A DNA stretch of 64,000 nucleotides. Origin: BD2-11 sp965115885 (GTDB taxonomy: Bacteria; Gemmatimonadota; Gemmatimonadetes; Longimicrobiales; Gaopeijiaceae). The stretch spans positions 2,232,001-2,296,000 of the forward strand of contig OZ220479.1 in assembly GCA_965115885.1 (NCBI GenBank). The letters are read 5' to 3'. This document shows, in pieces, positions 36,881 to 46,425 of the stretch (position 1 is its first letter; every line of letters starts with the position of its first letter). Position numbers and translations under genes: made by a program. The notes beneath the pieces were generated by a model. That model worked only from the letters and a program-made list of their open reading frames with translations, did not search any database and was not told where the DNA came from.

Positions 36881-37903
36881 CCCGGATCGCCTTGCGCGTG
36901 ATGACGTTGAACCAGATCTCGATCTGGTTCAGCCACGAGGAGTACCTGGGCGTGAAGTGGACGTGGTACCGCGGCCTCCCGGCCAGCCGTCGCTTGACCT
37001 TGACGTGCTTGTGGGTGCAGTAGTTGTCCACGACCAAGTGGATCTCGAGGTCCGGGGGGACGTTGGCGTCGATGTGCCTCAGGAAGCTCAGGAACTCTTT
37101 GGTGCCGATGTCGCGGCTTGCACTGAGCGATGATCTGTCCGGTCGCCACGTCGAGAGCCGCGAAGAGGTTGGTGGTCCCATGGCGAGTGTAGCCGTGCGT
37201 GACGCCCTCGACGTACCGGAGCCCGAGGGGGAGCATGGGCTGAGTTCGCTCCAACACCTGCGTCTGGCTCTTCTCGTCGACGCAGAGCACCATGGCGTTG
37301 TCCGGCGGATTCAGATTAGAGCCCCACGACGTCGCGGACCTTCTCGACGAAGAACGGGTCGTTGGAGAGCTTGAAGTTCTTCTGCCGAGTGGGGCTGGAT
37401 GCCGAACGCCTTCCAGACGCCGTGAACCGTGGTCTTCGAGACGCCGACGGCCTCGGCCATGGTGCGGCAACTCCAGTGGGTGCTGCCGTCGGGCGGTCGG
37501 GTCTCGAGCGTCCTGCGCGCCAGTTCCATCACTTGGTCGTCGCCGATGGAGCGAGGTCTTCCCGATCTGTGTTCGTCGTAAAGGCCAACTATGCCTTGAG
37601 TTCGGAATCGCTCGCGCCACTTGCCCACGGTCTGGCCGCTGACGCGGACTCTGCTGGCGACCGTCGAGTTGGTCAGTCCGTCGGCGCACAGCAGCACGAT
37701 CTCGGCGCGGCGCACCAGCCCGGCGGGCATGCTCGACGACCGCATGATGGACTCGAGCTCCTCGCGGGTGTCCCGACTGATTTCAAGCGGCTTCAACGGG
37801 CGTCCTCGGGGCATGGTCTCTTCTCCTCTGCTGGACAGGTGGACGACGAGACACCATACCGAACATCCGCTAAAATATCAATAAACTTCCAGGACACAAC
37901 ATA
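36881..37903 (-). mobile_element. IS630-family element, copy 2 (inverted relative to copy 1): multiply frameshifted
   Basis: The transposase starts at 37814 (MPRGRPLKPLEISRDTREEL) and is closely related to copy 1. Three +1 shifts break it: at QPHRQKNFK (extra T), after VVGL (extra base giving TAA) and at RHRHQ-EF (extra A). The DDE regions VLCVDEKSQTQVLERTQ, VVDNYCTHKH and WLNQIEIWFNVITRKAI are all present across frames. It runs about 15 residues further than copy 1 before hitting the IS3 remnant. The outer end near 37903 starts with a diverged version of the copy 1 end. Confidence 0.88.
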
Positions 37904-37909
37904 GCCCGC

Positions 37910-38263
37910 CCGGTACGTCTTGCGGCAGGACGTCCACTCCGTCGCTTCGCGCGGTACTCGAGCCCCACAGCAGTCGGCGGGTCGTCCTCTTGCCCCTCCG
38001 CAACTCCCGGTGCACCTCCTCCCAGTCCGGCTCCGGTCGCATCTCAGCCGACTCCGACGGAGGGAACATCGCGGCCACGTCGTCCATCGTCTTCCGACGA
38101 CGGCCACGACAGCCCGGCCCCGGACGCCCGGCGCACGCAGTCGCTCACGGTGCCGACCGCAACGCCGAGCGACGTCGCGATCTCGCGGTTAGCTGCGCCC
38201 GAGCCCGAACCTCAGGCGGGTGACTTCTCGTAGCTTGCGCATGGACAACCTCTTGTACGGCAT
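37910..38263 (-). mobile_element. IS21-family istA remnant
   Basis: From ATG 38263: MPYKRLSMRKLREVTRLRF, then after a +1 shift NREIATSLGVAVGTVSDCVRR (HTH), then after another shift PDWEEVHRELRRGKRTTRRLLW. This is the N-terminal third of an IstA transposase (Hin-like HTH plus the PDW-E-HREL block). The DDE core and istB are absent. Confidence 0.7.
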
Positions 38264-38603
38264 CTTACTTCTCCTCGCGAAAGGGGACCTCGGCGAGAAT
38301 GAAGGAACGCCGCCGCTATAGGTTCTCCAGCCCTCTACCAGCTCGCCTCCAAGGTGCTCGACTTCCTCGGAATCACCGTTCGGCTTCCGTCGGAATCGGT
38401 GTTCGGCTTCGTCGGAATACGCAGGGTGGGGCTGGCGATCACATCGGCGGCCACAAGCTCCCTCGACAAAGCTGTGTACGGGAAAACCCTTATCGGTGCA
38501 TTTCCCGCCCGTCCTGGCACGGGCCGAGCAGGACGGGCGGGCAGGCGCCACAGGCGAGGTGCGCGGCGCTCCGCTCGACGTTCACCCGACACACCCCGGT
38601 CGG
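38264..38603. other. Stretch without recognised gene
   Basis: Between the istA remnant and the stop of the VPS10-type gene. Frames on both strands lack motifs. No clear terminator. Confidence 0.35.
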
Positions 38604-41600
38604 CTACCCCGTCTCGCGCGCCTCCCGGATCAGCGTTTCCAGCATTTCGGCGTAGAACGTGCGTTGCGACCGCTGGTCCTGCGTGAGCGGGGCGACCGCG
38701 CCTTCCACCGCGCGCCGCAGACGGCCGACTCTACTGGTCAATTCGCCGAACTCCCGTCGCAGGTCGCGCAACTTGGCGGTGCGTACACCGGCGTCGTCCG
38801 AGGCGATCCCCTCCAGCGCGTCGTCCAACGCGTTCAGTTCGGCGGCGGCGCTCGCGTCCAGCCGGGCGAGTTCCAGAAGGGTGGCCGTCCAAGCGGCGCG
38901 CACCTCCGGGGCGGCGGCGATGCGAGGATCTTCGCGCACCGGAAACGACTGCGCGGATTCCGCGCCCGCCGCCTCGAGCCGCGCGCTGTAGGTACCGGGG
39001 ACCACCAGAGGACCGCGCCCTACCTCCACCCGATGGCGCAGATCCCACACCACTCGGTTCATCCCCTGCTCCGAGGTGCCGTCCAGCGTCGCCACGCGGG
39101 CGCCGCTCCCGTCCTCGATCGCGATGCGCACCGTGCCCTTCGCCGCTTCCCGGGCGAGCCAGTAGTCGAGAAATGGCGCCGTGGGGAGGATTCTCGCCGC
39201 GATAGAACACGTCTCCGGTATGCGCCGCGCCGCCCGCGCGCCGCACCTGCACGGCGGGCTCGACGGTGAACAGGTGGGCCGGGCTGGTCATGACCTCGGG
39301 CGTCAGCTCCTGAAGCGCGTTGATCTGGTCGAGGATCCAGACGCCCCGCCCGTGGGTGGCGAGCACGAGGTCGTTGTCGCGGGGATGAACGACGAGATCG
39401 TTGAAGGGGAGCGTCGGCATTCCGCTCCGAAGTTCGGTCCAGTGCGCGCCGCCGTCCATCGTGTAGAAGAGCCCGATCTCGGCGCCCAGGAAGAGCACCG
39501 AGAGGTTGCGCGGATCCTCCCGCACCGTTCGCAACACGCGCTCGGCGGGCAGGTCGCCGGTGACGGAGACCCAGGTTTCCCCGTAGTCGTCGGAGCGGTA
39601 GAGGTAGTTGGCGTAGTCGTCGTTGCGGTAGTTGTTCCAGACGGCGTAGACGCGCGCCTCGTCGTGTCGGGAGGGCTCGATGCCGTTGACCCAGGCCCCC
39701 GGAGGAAGGCCGGGAAAGCCGGAGGGGGCGGAGGGCGCGTCCGAGTCGGACACGTCGCGGGCGGCCGCGTCGGTCCAGCGCTCGCCGCCGTCGCGCGAGA
39801 CGTGGAAGCGGCCGTCGGCGGTGCCGGCGTAGAGGAGACCCTGCCGGAGCGGGCTCTCCGCGACCGCCGAGATGGTGGGATAGTAGGGGACGCCGTCGTC
39901 CAAGGAAGGCGTGAGGTCGTTCGGCATCCGCCCCATGAGCGGCAGCGTGCGCCGGTCCACGCCGGTCGTGAGGTCGCCCAGCGCCTGCCACGAGTCGCCC
40001 CGGTCGGTGGTCTTCCAGAGCGTCCGGGTTCCGGCGTACAGGGTGGACGCGTCGTGGGGCGAGACCACGAAGGGGCCGTCCCAGTTCGCGGGCTCCATGG
40101 CGTTGCCCAGACGCTGCTCCTCGAACGCGCCCACCTCCCGCCAAGTATCCCAGTTGCGGCGGCCCGCGATGTGGCCCGTGGGATTGCCGGGCCGGATGGC
40201 GGTGCGCTGTCCTTTTCCAAGGTCGAGGCGCGACAGTCCCAGATACTGGGATTCCGTGTACACGATGCGGTCGTCGGTCGTGTCCGGCACGTTCACGAAG
40301 CCGTCGCCGCCGCCCAGGCGGGTCCAGTCGCTGTTGACGATCCCCTCCGCGCGGAAAGTCTCGCTGGGTCCCATCCACGATCCGTTGTCCTGGAGACCGC
40401 CGTAGACGTTGTAGGGCTCCGCCATGTCCACCTGGACTCGGTAGTACTGGCTCACCGGCAGGTCGGAGATGTAGAGCCAGTTCAGGCCCCGGTCGTAGGA
40501 GATCCCGAGTCCGCCGTCGTCGGCCTTCATCACGTGCCGCGAGTCGGCGGGGTTGACCCAGATCAGACGGTCGTCGCCGTGCAGGCTCTGGGACGGAACG
40601 GTGAACGTGCGTCCCCCGTCGTCGGAGAAGGAGTAGCTGTTCACCATGTAGACGCGTTGGTCGTCGTTCGGGTCGACCAGGATCTGGCTCGCGTACATGG
40701 GTCGGGGATTCCAGTCGCTCATCAGCTCCCAGCTCTCGCCGCGGTCCTCGGACCGGTAGATGCCGGCCCGCCGCTCGGTGTAGGCCGTGGAGGCGTTGTA
40801 GCGATAACCCTGCTCGACGCTCGCGTAGACGATGCGCGGGTCGTTCCGGTGGACGGAGATGCCGATGCGTCCCAGGATCCCGTCCGGGAGCCCGCGGGCG
40901 ATCCCCGGCCCCGAGAGCCGCTCCCAGGTGTCGCCGCCGTCGACGCTGCGGTGGAGCGCGCTCCCGGGGCCGCCGCCGTGGAACCCCCAGGGACGACGAC
41001 GGCGCTGGTAGGTGGCGGCGTAGACGATGGTCGGGTTCTCCGGGTCCAGCGCCACGTCCACGGCGCCCGTGTTCTCGTCGACGTGCAGGATGCGTCGCCA
41101 AGTCGCGCCGCCGTCGACGCTGCGGTAGAGCCCGCGCTCGTCGTTGGGCCCCCACAGATGGCCCATGGCGGCGACGTAGACGAGATCCGGATCGTCCGGA
41201 TGGAGCGCGATGCGTCCGACGTGGCGGCTCTCGCGCAGGCCCACGTTGGTCCACGACGCGCCGCCGTCGACGCTCTTGTACACGCCGTCGCCCCACGACG
41301 AGCTCTGCCGGTTCGCGCGCTCGCCGGTGCCGACCCACACCTGCGAGGTGTCCCGTTGGTGCAACGCGATCACCCCCACCGAGTGAGTGCCCTCGTTCTC
41401 GAACACGGGCACCAGGGTGATGCCGTTGTCGCCGGTCTTGTAGACGCCCCCGGTCGCGGAAGCCACGTAGAACTTGATCGGGTCGGACTCCGCGACGGCC
41501 AAGTCGACGATTCGCCCGCTCATGGTGGCGGGACCGATGTTGCGGGGGCGAAGGGCGTCCAGCTGCTCGGTTGCGACCTGGGCGCGCAGGGGAGCGACCG

Positions 41601-41700
41601 AAGCGCAGACGGACAGGCAGGCGAGGGCGAGCGGACGGGCGAAGAGACTGCGGGGGCGCAGGCGACGCAAAGCGATCGAGGGGTTCGGATGGCTCATCAT
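38604..41700 (-). CDS. Exported VPS10/sortilin-type beta-propeller protein, one frameshift near the 3' end
   Basis: About 1030 residues from ATG 41700. A signal peptide (SLFARPLALACLSVCASVAPLRAQ) precedes RPRNIGPATMSGRIVDLAV, the usual opening of these proteins. Then follow many Asp-box/BNR-type repeats of the form GLYRSVDGGATW, GIYRSEDRGESW, SDDGGRTF and ATHGRGVWILD, which build large propellers. Near 39175 two bases appear missing in CACGGCGCC; the adjusted frame continues APFLDYWLAREAAKGTVRIAIED and ends at 38604 with a helical region. Either this is a sequence error or the C-terminal ~190 residues are lost. The family is abundant in Gemmatimonadota and relatives; its function is not established. 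It belongs to the host background, not the mobile DNA. Confidence 0.82.
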
Positions 41701-41953
41701 GTCATGCGGCCCGTGGTCGAGGGGATGCAACTCCGAAACGCTTCCAACTTCGGCTGCGGCGCGGCGGCGATCAACCGTGCGGGTGCGGGAACCAAGCGAC
41801 TTTCCGACGGCGGCGCCCAGGGCGGGCGCGCTGTCGGCACGAAACGTGCAGTCACAAGGGCACCTGATCCGATACGTTACATTGGCTATTCTGCGACAAC
41901 GCTTTCGCGCCATCCGGGGCGCACGCCTCCGACCCATCTTCGTGGGGGACTCG

Positions 41954-42667
41954 ATGCAACGAACCGCTGGACGTCTCATCCTTCTCGCGACCGCCGTCCT
42001 TTCGCCCCTGGCGCCGACGCGCCTCGCACACGCCCAGCAGGAGTTCGCCCAACGGGGCGACTTCGCCGTCGGCGTGCGCGCCGGGACGCTCGGTCTGGGC
42101 GCCGACGCCACCTTCGCGCTCAACGACCAATTCGCGCTCCGCGGCGGAGCCGGCTTCCTCGGATTCGACGTGGGCCTGACCGGAAGGTTCGGGCTCGCCG
42201 ACAACCGTACCGCCGAGCTCGACCTGCCCGGCGCGCTGTACACCGTCGGCGCGGAGGCCTCGGTCGGCGCCGTGCGCTTGGGCGCGGGACTGCTGATCAA
42301 GTCCGGGGCCCCGATCTACACGGTCACCTACGGGGACGGCGCTTTGATCGAGATCGGCGGGAACCACTACACGCAACCGGAAATCCTGACCATAGCGACG
42401 ACCGTGGACTCCAAATCGACCGCTCTCTACGCGTTGCTCGGATTCGGGTCGCAGCGGTCGCGCGGGCTCAGTTTCGCGGCGGATCTCGGCGTCGCGTTTC
42501 TCCAGGACGTGGATCTGGCGATGGATCCCACGGGCGATCCGGAAGTGCTCGCTTCGGCCGCGTTCCGCACCGACCTCGAAGCCGAACGGCGCGAGACCAA
42601 GGACGACGCCGGCGGGCTCCTCAACTTCTGGCCGATCGTCAGCATCGGGATGCGCTACGGATTCTAG
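41954..42667 (+). CDS. Outer-membrane beta-barrel-like protein
   Basis: 237 residues from ATG 41954. The signal peptide is RLILLATAVLSPLAPTRLAHAQ with cleavage after AHA. The rest alternates hydrophobic and polar residues in short strands (FAVGVRAGTLGLGADATF, FALRGGAGFLGFDVGLTG, RLGAGLLIKSG) and ends in GMRYGF with the C-terminal Phe that marks outer-membrane barrels. No enzymatic motif. Divergent from the VPS10-type gene with a 253-bp gap that should hold both promoters. Specific role unknown. Confidence 0.75.
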   Translation: MQRTAGRLILLATAVLSPLAPTRLAHAQQEFAQRGDFAVGVRAGTLGLGADATFALNDQFALRGGAGFLGFDVGLTGRFGLADNRTAELDLPGALYTVGAEASVGAVRLGAGLLIKSGAPIYTVTYGDGALIEIGGNHYTQPEILTIATTVDSKSTALYALLGFGSQRSRGLSFAADLGVAFLQDVDLAMDPTGDPEVLASAAFRTDLEAERRETKDDAGGLLNFWPIVSIGMRYGF

Positions 42668-42724
42668 CGGCCTCGCCGGGACGGGCCGACTTCCGGTCGG
42701 ATCAAGGACGGCGCGCGGGCCGGA

Positions 42725-43354
42725 TCAGGCGGACGACTCCAACGCCTGGACCGCGCGGACGCGGTCGGCGGGGGTGTTCACGTTGAGAAAGACGCACTCC
42801 GCGCCCGCAGCGGACGCGAGCGCCCCGCCGGTCGCCACGATCGGCTCGTGCGCGCGCACGAACTTCCCCATGCCGAATCGGCCCGCCGCCAACCATTCCT
42901 CCGCCGCCGCCGCCAAGCCGACCGGATAGCAGGCGCACAGCGGCTCCATGCCCAGCGGACCGGCGCTGGCGGGCACGGTCGGACGCGCCGCGTCGAAATC
43001 GGCGCCGAGACGCGCCACCAAGGCGGGCGGAACGAGGGGCAGGTCGCACCCGAGCAGGAAGACTCCCGCGTCCCCCCGCTCGCGCGCCCACGCGAGCGCC
43101 GCGTGCAACCCGCCGAGCGGACCGGCTCCGGGAATCAGGTCGGGACGGACCGGCACCGACGAAGGGAGGAAGGCGGAGGGCAGGTCCTCCGCCCGGTTGG
43201 CGATCACTCCGATCTCCAGCCCGGCCGCCTGCAGGATGCCCAGCGCGCGTTCGAGCAAAGTCCCCCCGGCCAGCCGCGCACGGGCTTTCGGGCTGCCGTA
43301 GCGGCGGCTCCGCCCTCCCGCCAGCACCACCCCGAAAAGAGGGGGCCGGACCAT
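42725..43354 (-). CDS. mobA: Molybdenum cofactor guanylyltransferase
   Basis: 209 residues. The N-terminal nucleotide-binding motif VVLAGGRSRRYGSPKA is the MobA/GlmU-type LAGGxSxRxGxxK. GAGPLGGLHAAL and FLLGCDLPLVPP (metal-binding Asp) follow, as does FLNVNTPADR near the end, which is typical of MobA. The enzyme joins GMP to molybdopterin, making the bis-MGD cofactor used by formate dehydrogenases and other molybdoenzymes. It starts 14 bp after fdhD, so the two form an operon with linked function. Confidence 0.92.
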   Translation of the reverse strand: MVRPPLFGVVLAGGRSRRYGSPKARARLAGGTLLERALGILQAAGLEIGVIANRAEDLPSAFLPSSVPVRPDLIPGAGPLGGLHAALAWARERGDAGVFLLGCDLPLVPPALVARLGADFDAARPTVPASAGPLGMEPLCACYPVGLAAAAEEWLAAGRFGMGKFVRAHEPIVATGGALASAAGAECVFLNVNTPADRVRAVQALESSA

Positions 43355-43367
43355 CCCGCCCACGATC

Positions 43368-44216
43368 TCAGACCCGCACCCGCGCGCGCCCCGCGTACAC
43401 GTTGAAGCCGGTCGCGCGCGCGAAGCCCACGAGGGTGACGTTGAAGCGCCGCGCCAGCTCCACCGCGAGCGACGAGGGCGCGCCCACCGCCACCACCATC
43501 GGCACTCCGGCCATCGCCGCCTTCTGCAGGAGTTCGAAGGAGGTCCGCCCGCTGACCAGCACGATGCGGTCGGCGAGCGGTAGCCGTCCAGCCAGAAATT
43601 CCCGCCCGACGAGCTTGTCCAGCGCGTTGTGCCGCCCCACGTCCTCGCGCAACGCGAGCATTCGGCCGTCCGCGTCGAACAACGCGCTCGCGTGGATGCC
43701 CCCCGTCTTCTCGAACACGGGCTGGGCGACCCGCAACGCATCGGGCAGCCCGGTCAGCACATCGGCGCGCACCGACAGCGCGTCGTCCGCGACGGGCGCG
43801 CACCCCTGCGCCTCGACGGCTTCCAGCGACGCCTTGCCGCACACGCCGCAACTCGAGGTCGTGTAGAAGTTGCGGTCCAGAAGACCGAGGTCGAAGGACG
43901 CGCCGGGCGCGAGCCGCACCTCGACCGAGTTGTATTCCTGCCGCTCGTCCCCGGAGCAGTAGCTGATCTCGCGGACGTCGCGCCGGTCCGTCACCAGCCC
44001 CTCGGCGAACAGAAACCCGGCCGCGAGCTCGAAGTCGTCGCCCGGGGTGCGCATCGTGACCGACACGTTGCGCATCCGCCACCGGTCCCCGTCCGCGAAG
44101 CGCACCCGGATCTCGAGGGGCTCCTCGACGGCCACGACGTCCTGGCGCGTGCTCGGAACCCCGTCGCGCAGGCGCGCGACATCGACGCGTGCGGTGTGGC
44201 GGCGCGGAACGATCAT
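43368..44216 (-). CDS. fdhD: Formate dehydrogenase accessory sulfurtransferase FdhD
   Basis: 282 residues from ATG 44216; the in-frame extension upstream is Arg/Pro-rich and rejected. The signature CGVCGK near residue 120 holds the persulfide-carrying cysteines. FYTTSSCGVCGKASLEA, GGIHASALFD, REDVGRHNALDKLVG and VSGRTSFELLQKA are all standard FdhD blocks. The protein passes sulfur from a cysteine desulfurase to the Mo-bis-MGD cofactor of formate dehydrogenase. Downstream mobA supplies the guanylylated cofactor. Confidence 0.95.
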   Translation of the reverse strand: MIVPRRHTARVDVARLRDGVPSTRQDVVAVEEPLEIRVRFADGDRWRMRNVSVTMRTPGDDFELAAGFLFAEGLVTDRRDVREISYCSGDERQEYNSVEVRLAPGASFDLGLLDRNFYTTSSCGVCGKASLEAVEAQGCAPVADDALSVRADVLTGLPDALRVAQPVFEKTGGIHASALFDADGRMLALREDVGRHNALDKLVGREFLAGRLPLADRIVLVSGRTSFELLQKAAMAGVPMVVAVGAPSSLAVELARRFNVTLVGFARATGFNVYAGRARVRV

Positions 44217-44365
44217 GGCGTAAGGTCGGCCGCCCGTCCGGGGACGGTCAAGCGATCGCCCCCGGGACGGCCCGCCACGACGGCACGGCCTTGCGGGACG
44301 CGGAATCCTCCGGTTAGGTTTGACGGGCACGATCCAGCCCTGCGGCCCCCACCAGGAGCTTCGTC

Positions 44366-45634
44366 ATGAGGAAGCCGACCCTGCCCCGGCGCGCGATCGC
44401 GCTTTCCGTCCTCGCTCTCGCCGCGGCGTCGGCGCTGAGCGGCGTCGCGTTCGCTCGGGCCGGAGGTTTCCGCGCCGCGGACGAGGTCGCGGCCGCCGCC
44501 GACCGCTTCGTCGCCACGCTGGACGCCGAGGGCCGCGGCCGCGCCCTCTTCTCCCTCGGGGACGCGGAGCGGTTCGATTGGCACTTCGTGCCCAGGGAGC
44601 GCAACGGGCTTCCGCTCGGAGCCATGACGCTCGCGCAGCGGACGGCCGCCCACCGACTGCTCAGATCGTCGCTGAGCACCCAGGGATACCTCAAGGCCAA
44701 CGGGATCGTCGAACTCGAACGCGTGCTCGGCATCGTCGAAGGTCGCGAGGAGTTCCACGACCCGGAAGACTACTACTTCGCCGTCTTCGGATCCCCTTCG
44801 TCCGACGCGCCCTGGGCTTGGCGCTTCGAAGGACATCACGTCTCGATGAGTTTCTCCTCCCCCGGAGACGAAACCTTGGTCACGGGTCCGGCGTTCATGG
44901 GAAGCAACCCGGCCACCGTCTCCTCGGGCCCCAAGGCGGGACTCCGCGTGCTCGGCGCCGAAGAAGATCTGGCGCGGGAGCTGGTGACCATGCTCTCCCC
45001 GGAGCAGCGCGGGACGGCGGTCATCGCGAGCGAAGCCTACGACGACATCGTCACCGGCGCCGGGCGCACCGCGGAGCTTCCGTACGAGGGGATCCGAGCC
45101 TCCGCGCTCGACGACGCCCAACGGGCCCAGCTCGACCGGCTCATCCGCGAGTACGTCGGGAACATGGACGAGGAATCCGCGCGACGCTGGACGCGGCGCA
45201 TCGCCGCCGGCTCCGACGACCGGCTCCGCTTCGCGTGGGCGGGCTCGATCGAGGCGGGACGCGGCCACTACTACCGCGTCCACTCCCCCGACTTCCTGAT
45301 CGAGTACGACAACACCCAGAACGACGCCAACCACGTGCACTCTGTGTGGCGCGATCTGCGCAACGACTTCGGCGGGGACGCGCTGCGGGCTCACTACGAA
45401 GAATTCCCCCACGGTCCCGGAACGCCGCACTCGGCCGGGCGCGAAAGCCACGCGGAAATCTCCAGGATCGCCGAGCAACTGGCGGAGTGGGGACCGAAGC
45501 TGGACTCCTCCGTGCACACCATGACCCTCCGGGCGTTCGCCCGGAGGCGTCTGGAGTCGGGAGACCCCATCGATCTCGACGCGCTGGGCCTGTTCGCGGG
45601 ACCCGTCGTGAAGGTGAAGAAGGCCAAGAAATGA
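44366..45634 (+). CDS. DUF3500 family exported protein
   Basis: 422 residues; AGGAG lies 8 nt before the ATG. A signal peptide or anchor (AIALSVLALAAASALSGVAFA) opens the protein. Conserved DUF3500 text follows: RFDWHFVPRERNGLPLGAM, YYFAVFG, WAWRFEGHHVSMSFS, GPAFMGSNPA and RVHSPDFLIEYDNTQNDANHVHSVWRD. The WRFEGHH and EYDNTQ blocks with several His residues suggest a metal or cofactor site, but no reaction is established for the family. The stop overlaps the start of the next small gene (ATGA). Confidence 0.85.
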   Translation: MRKPTLPRRAIALSVLALAAASALSGVAFARAGGFRAADEVAAAADRFVATLDAEGRGRALFSLGDAERFDWHFVPRERNGLPLGAMTLAQRTAAHRLLRSSLSTQGYLKANGIVELERVLGIVEGREEFHDPEDYYFAVFGSPSSDAPWAWRFEGHHVSMSFSSPGDETLVTGPAFMGSNPATVSSGPKAGLRVLGAEEDLARELVTMLSPEQRGTAVIASEAYDDIVTGAGRTAELPYEGIRASALDDAQRAQLDRLIREYVGNMDEESARRWTRRIAAGSDDRLRFAWAGSIEAGRGHYYRVHSPDFLIEYDNTQNDANHVHSVWRDLRNDFGGDALRAHYEEFPHGPGTPHSAGRESHAEISRIAEQLAEWGPKLDSSVHTMTLRAFARRRLESGDPIDLDALGLFAGPVVKVKKAKK

Positions 45635-45945
45635 GCGGAATCGGAAGCCCGTGGTTCTTCGCCAGTCTGGGGTACAGCATCTCCAGAAAGCTGGGATGGG
45701 GATTCTTCGCGCTGTTCGCCTTCTTGCTCGCCGGGGATAGCGAGTGGTGGGGGGTCGTCGCGGTCCTGTGGCTGCTCTTCGAGTTCCTCGCGGAAGCGAT
45801 CCAGAACTCGTGGATCAACAAGTGTCTGAAGGCCCGGGGAGAGGAGTCCGCCATCGGATTCGACCTTCCCGAGCCGGGAGAAAGAATGAAAACCTGGGCG
45901 GAGAGAGTACGAGAGAGGCTTGATCTTCAGACCGCCAGACGGTAG
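45631..45945 (+). CDS. Small two-helix membrane protein
   Basis: 104 residues, start overlapping the DUF3500 stop. Two hydrophobic segments lie at about residues 20-36 (KLGWGFFALFAFLLAG) and 38-55 (WWGVVAVLWLLFEFLAEA), followed by a charged cytosolic tail. No family recognised. The translational coupling suggests it works with the DUF3500 protein or shares its regulation. Confidence 0.65.
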   Translation: MSGIGSPWFFASLGYSISRKLGWGFFALFAFLLAGDSEWWGVVAVLWLLFEFLAEAIQNSWINKCLKARGEESAIGFDLPEPGERMKTWAERVRERLDLQTARR

Positions 45946-46425
45946 TTCGCAATCACGGCAAGAAGTGACGTAAATCCAACCAGGACCGCACGATCCCTCC
46001 TTCTTGCCCTGTCACCATCCATCGGACCGAAAACGCCGAAATTTGGCAGAAAATGGACGGAACCCCGGTGCGCTGACCGGGAGAAGATCGTACCGTATCG
46101 ACCTAGTGTATTGCCAGGCATAGGCTGACTTCCCCGCATTAGCGGCGTCCGCCAAGGCCGACGCCGACGTGTCCTCGGCCCCGCTGCCAGCCGCGGCCCG
46201 ACCCGGCGGCGTAGCAACCCCGCGAACGCTCCGGGGAATCCGTTCGATGGGCGTCGCGAAGCGCTGCCGACGGTGGGACGGATGGCGAATCGGTCCCACG
46301 CTGGCCGAGGGGTGAACGCAACTGGAACATCCGGCTGAACCTTGCCGCGCCGACTGACTCCGCCCCAGACTTCCGCTTCGAGATTCGTTAACCGTCCCCG
46401 ACCCATCACCACTCGAAGGATCTTC
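45946..46425. other. 480-bp stretch without recognised gene
   Basis: Frames on both strands, including one antisense to the start of mcrB, show no family text. The stretch ends in the mcrB leader, where GAAGGATCTTC precedes the chosen ATG. It marks the left border of the McrBC unit. Confidence 0.4.
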
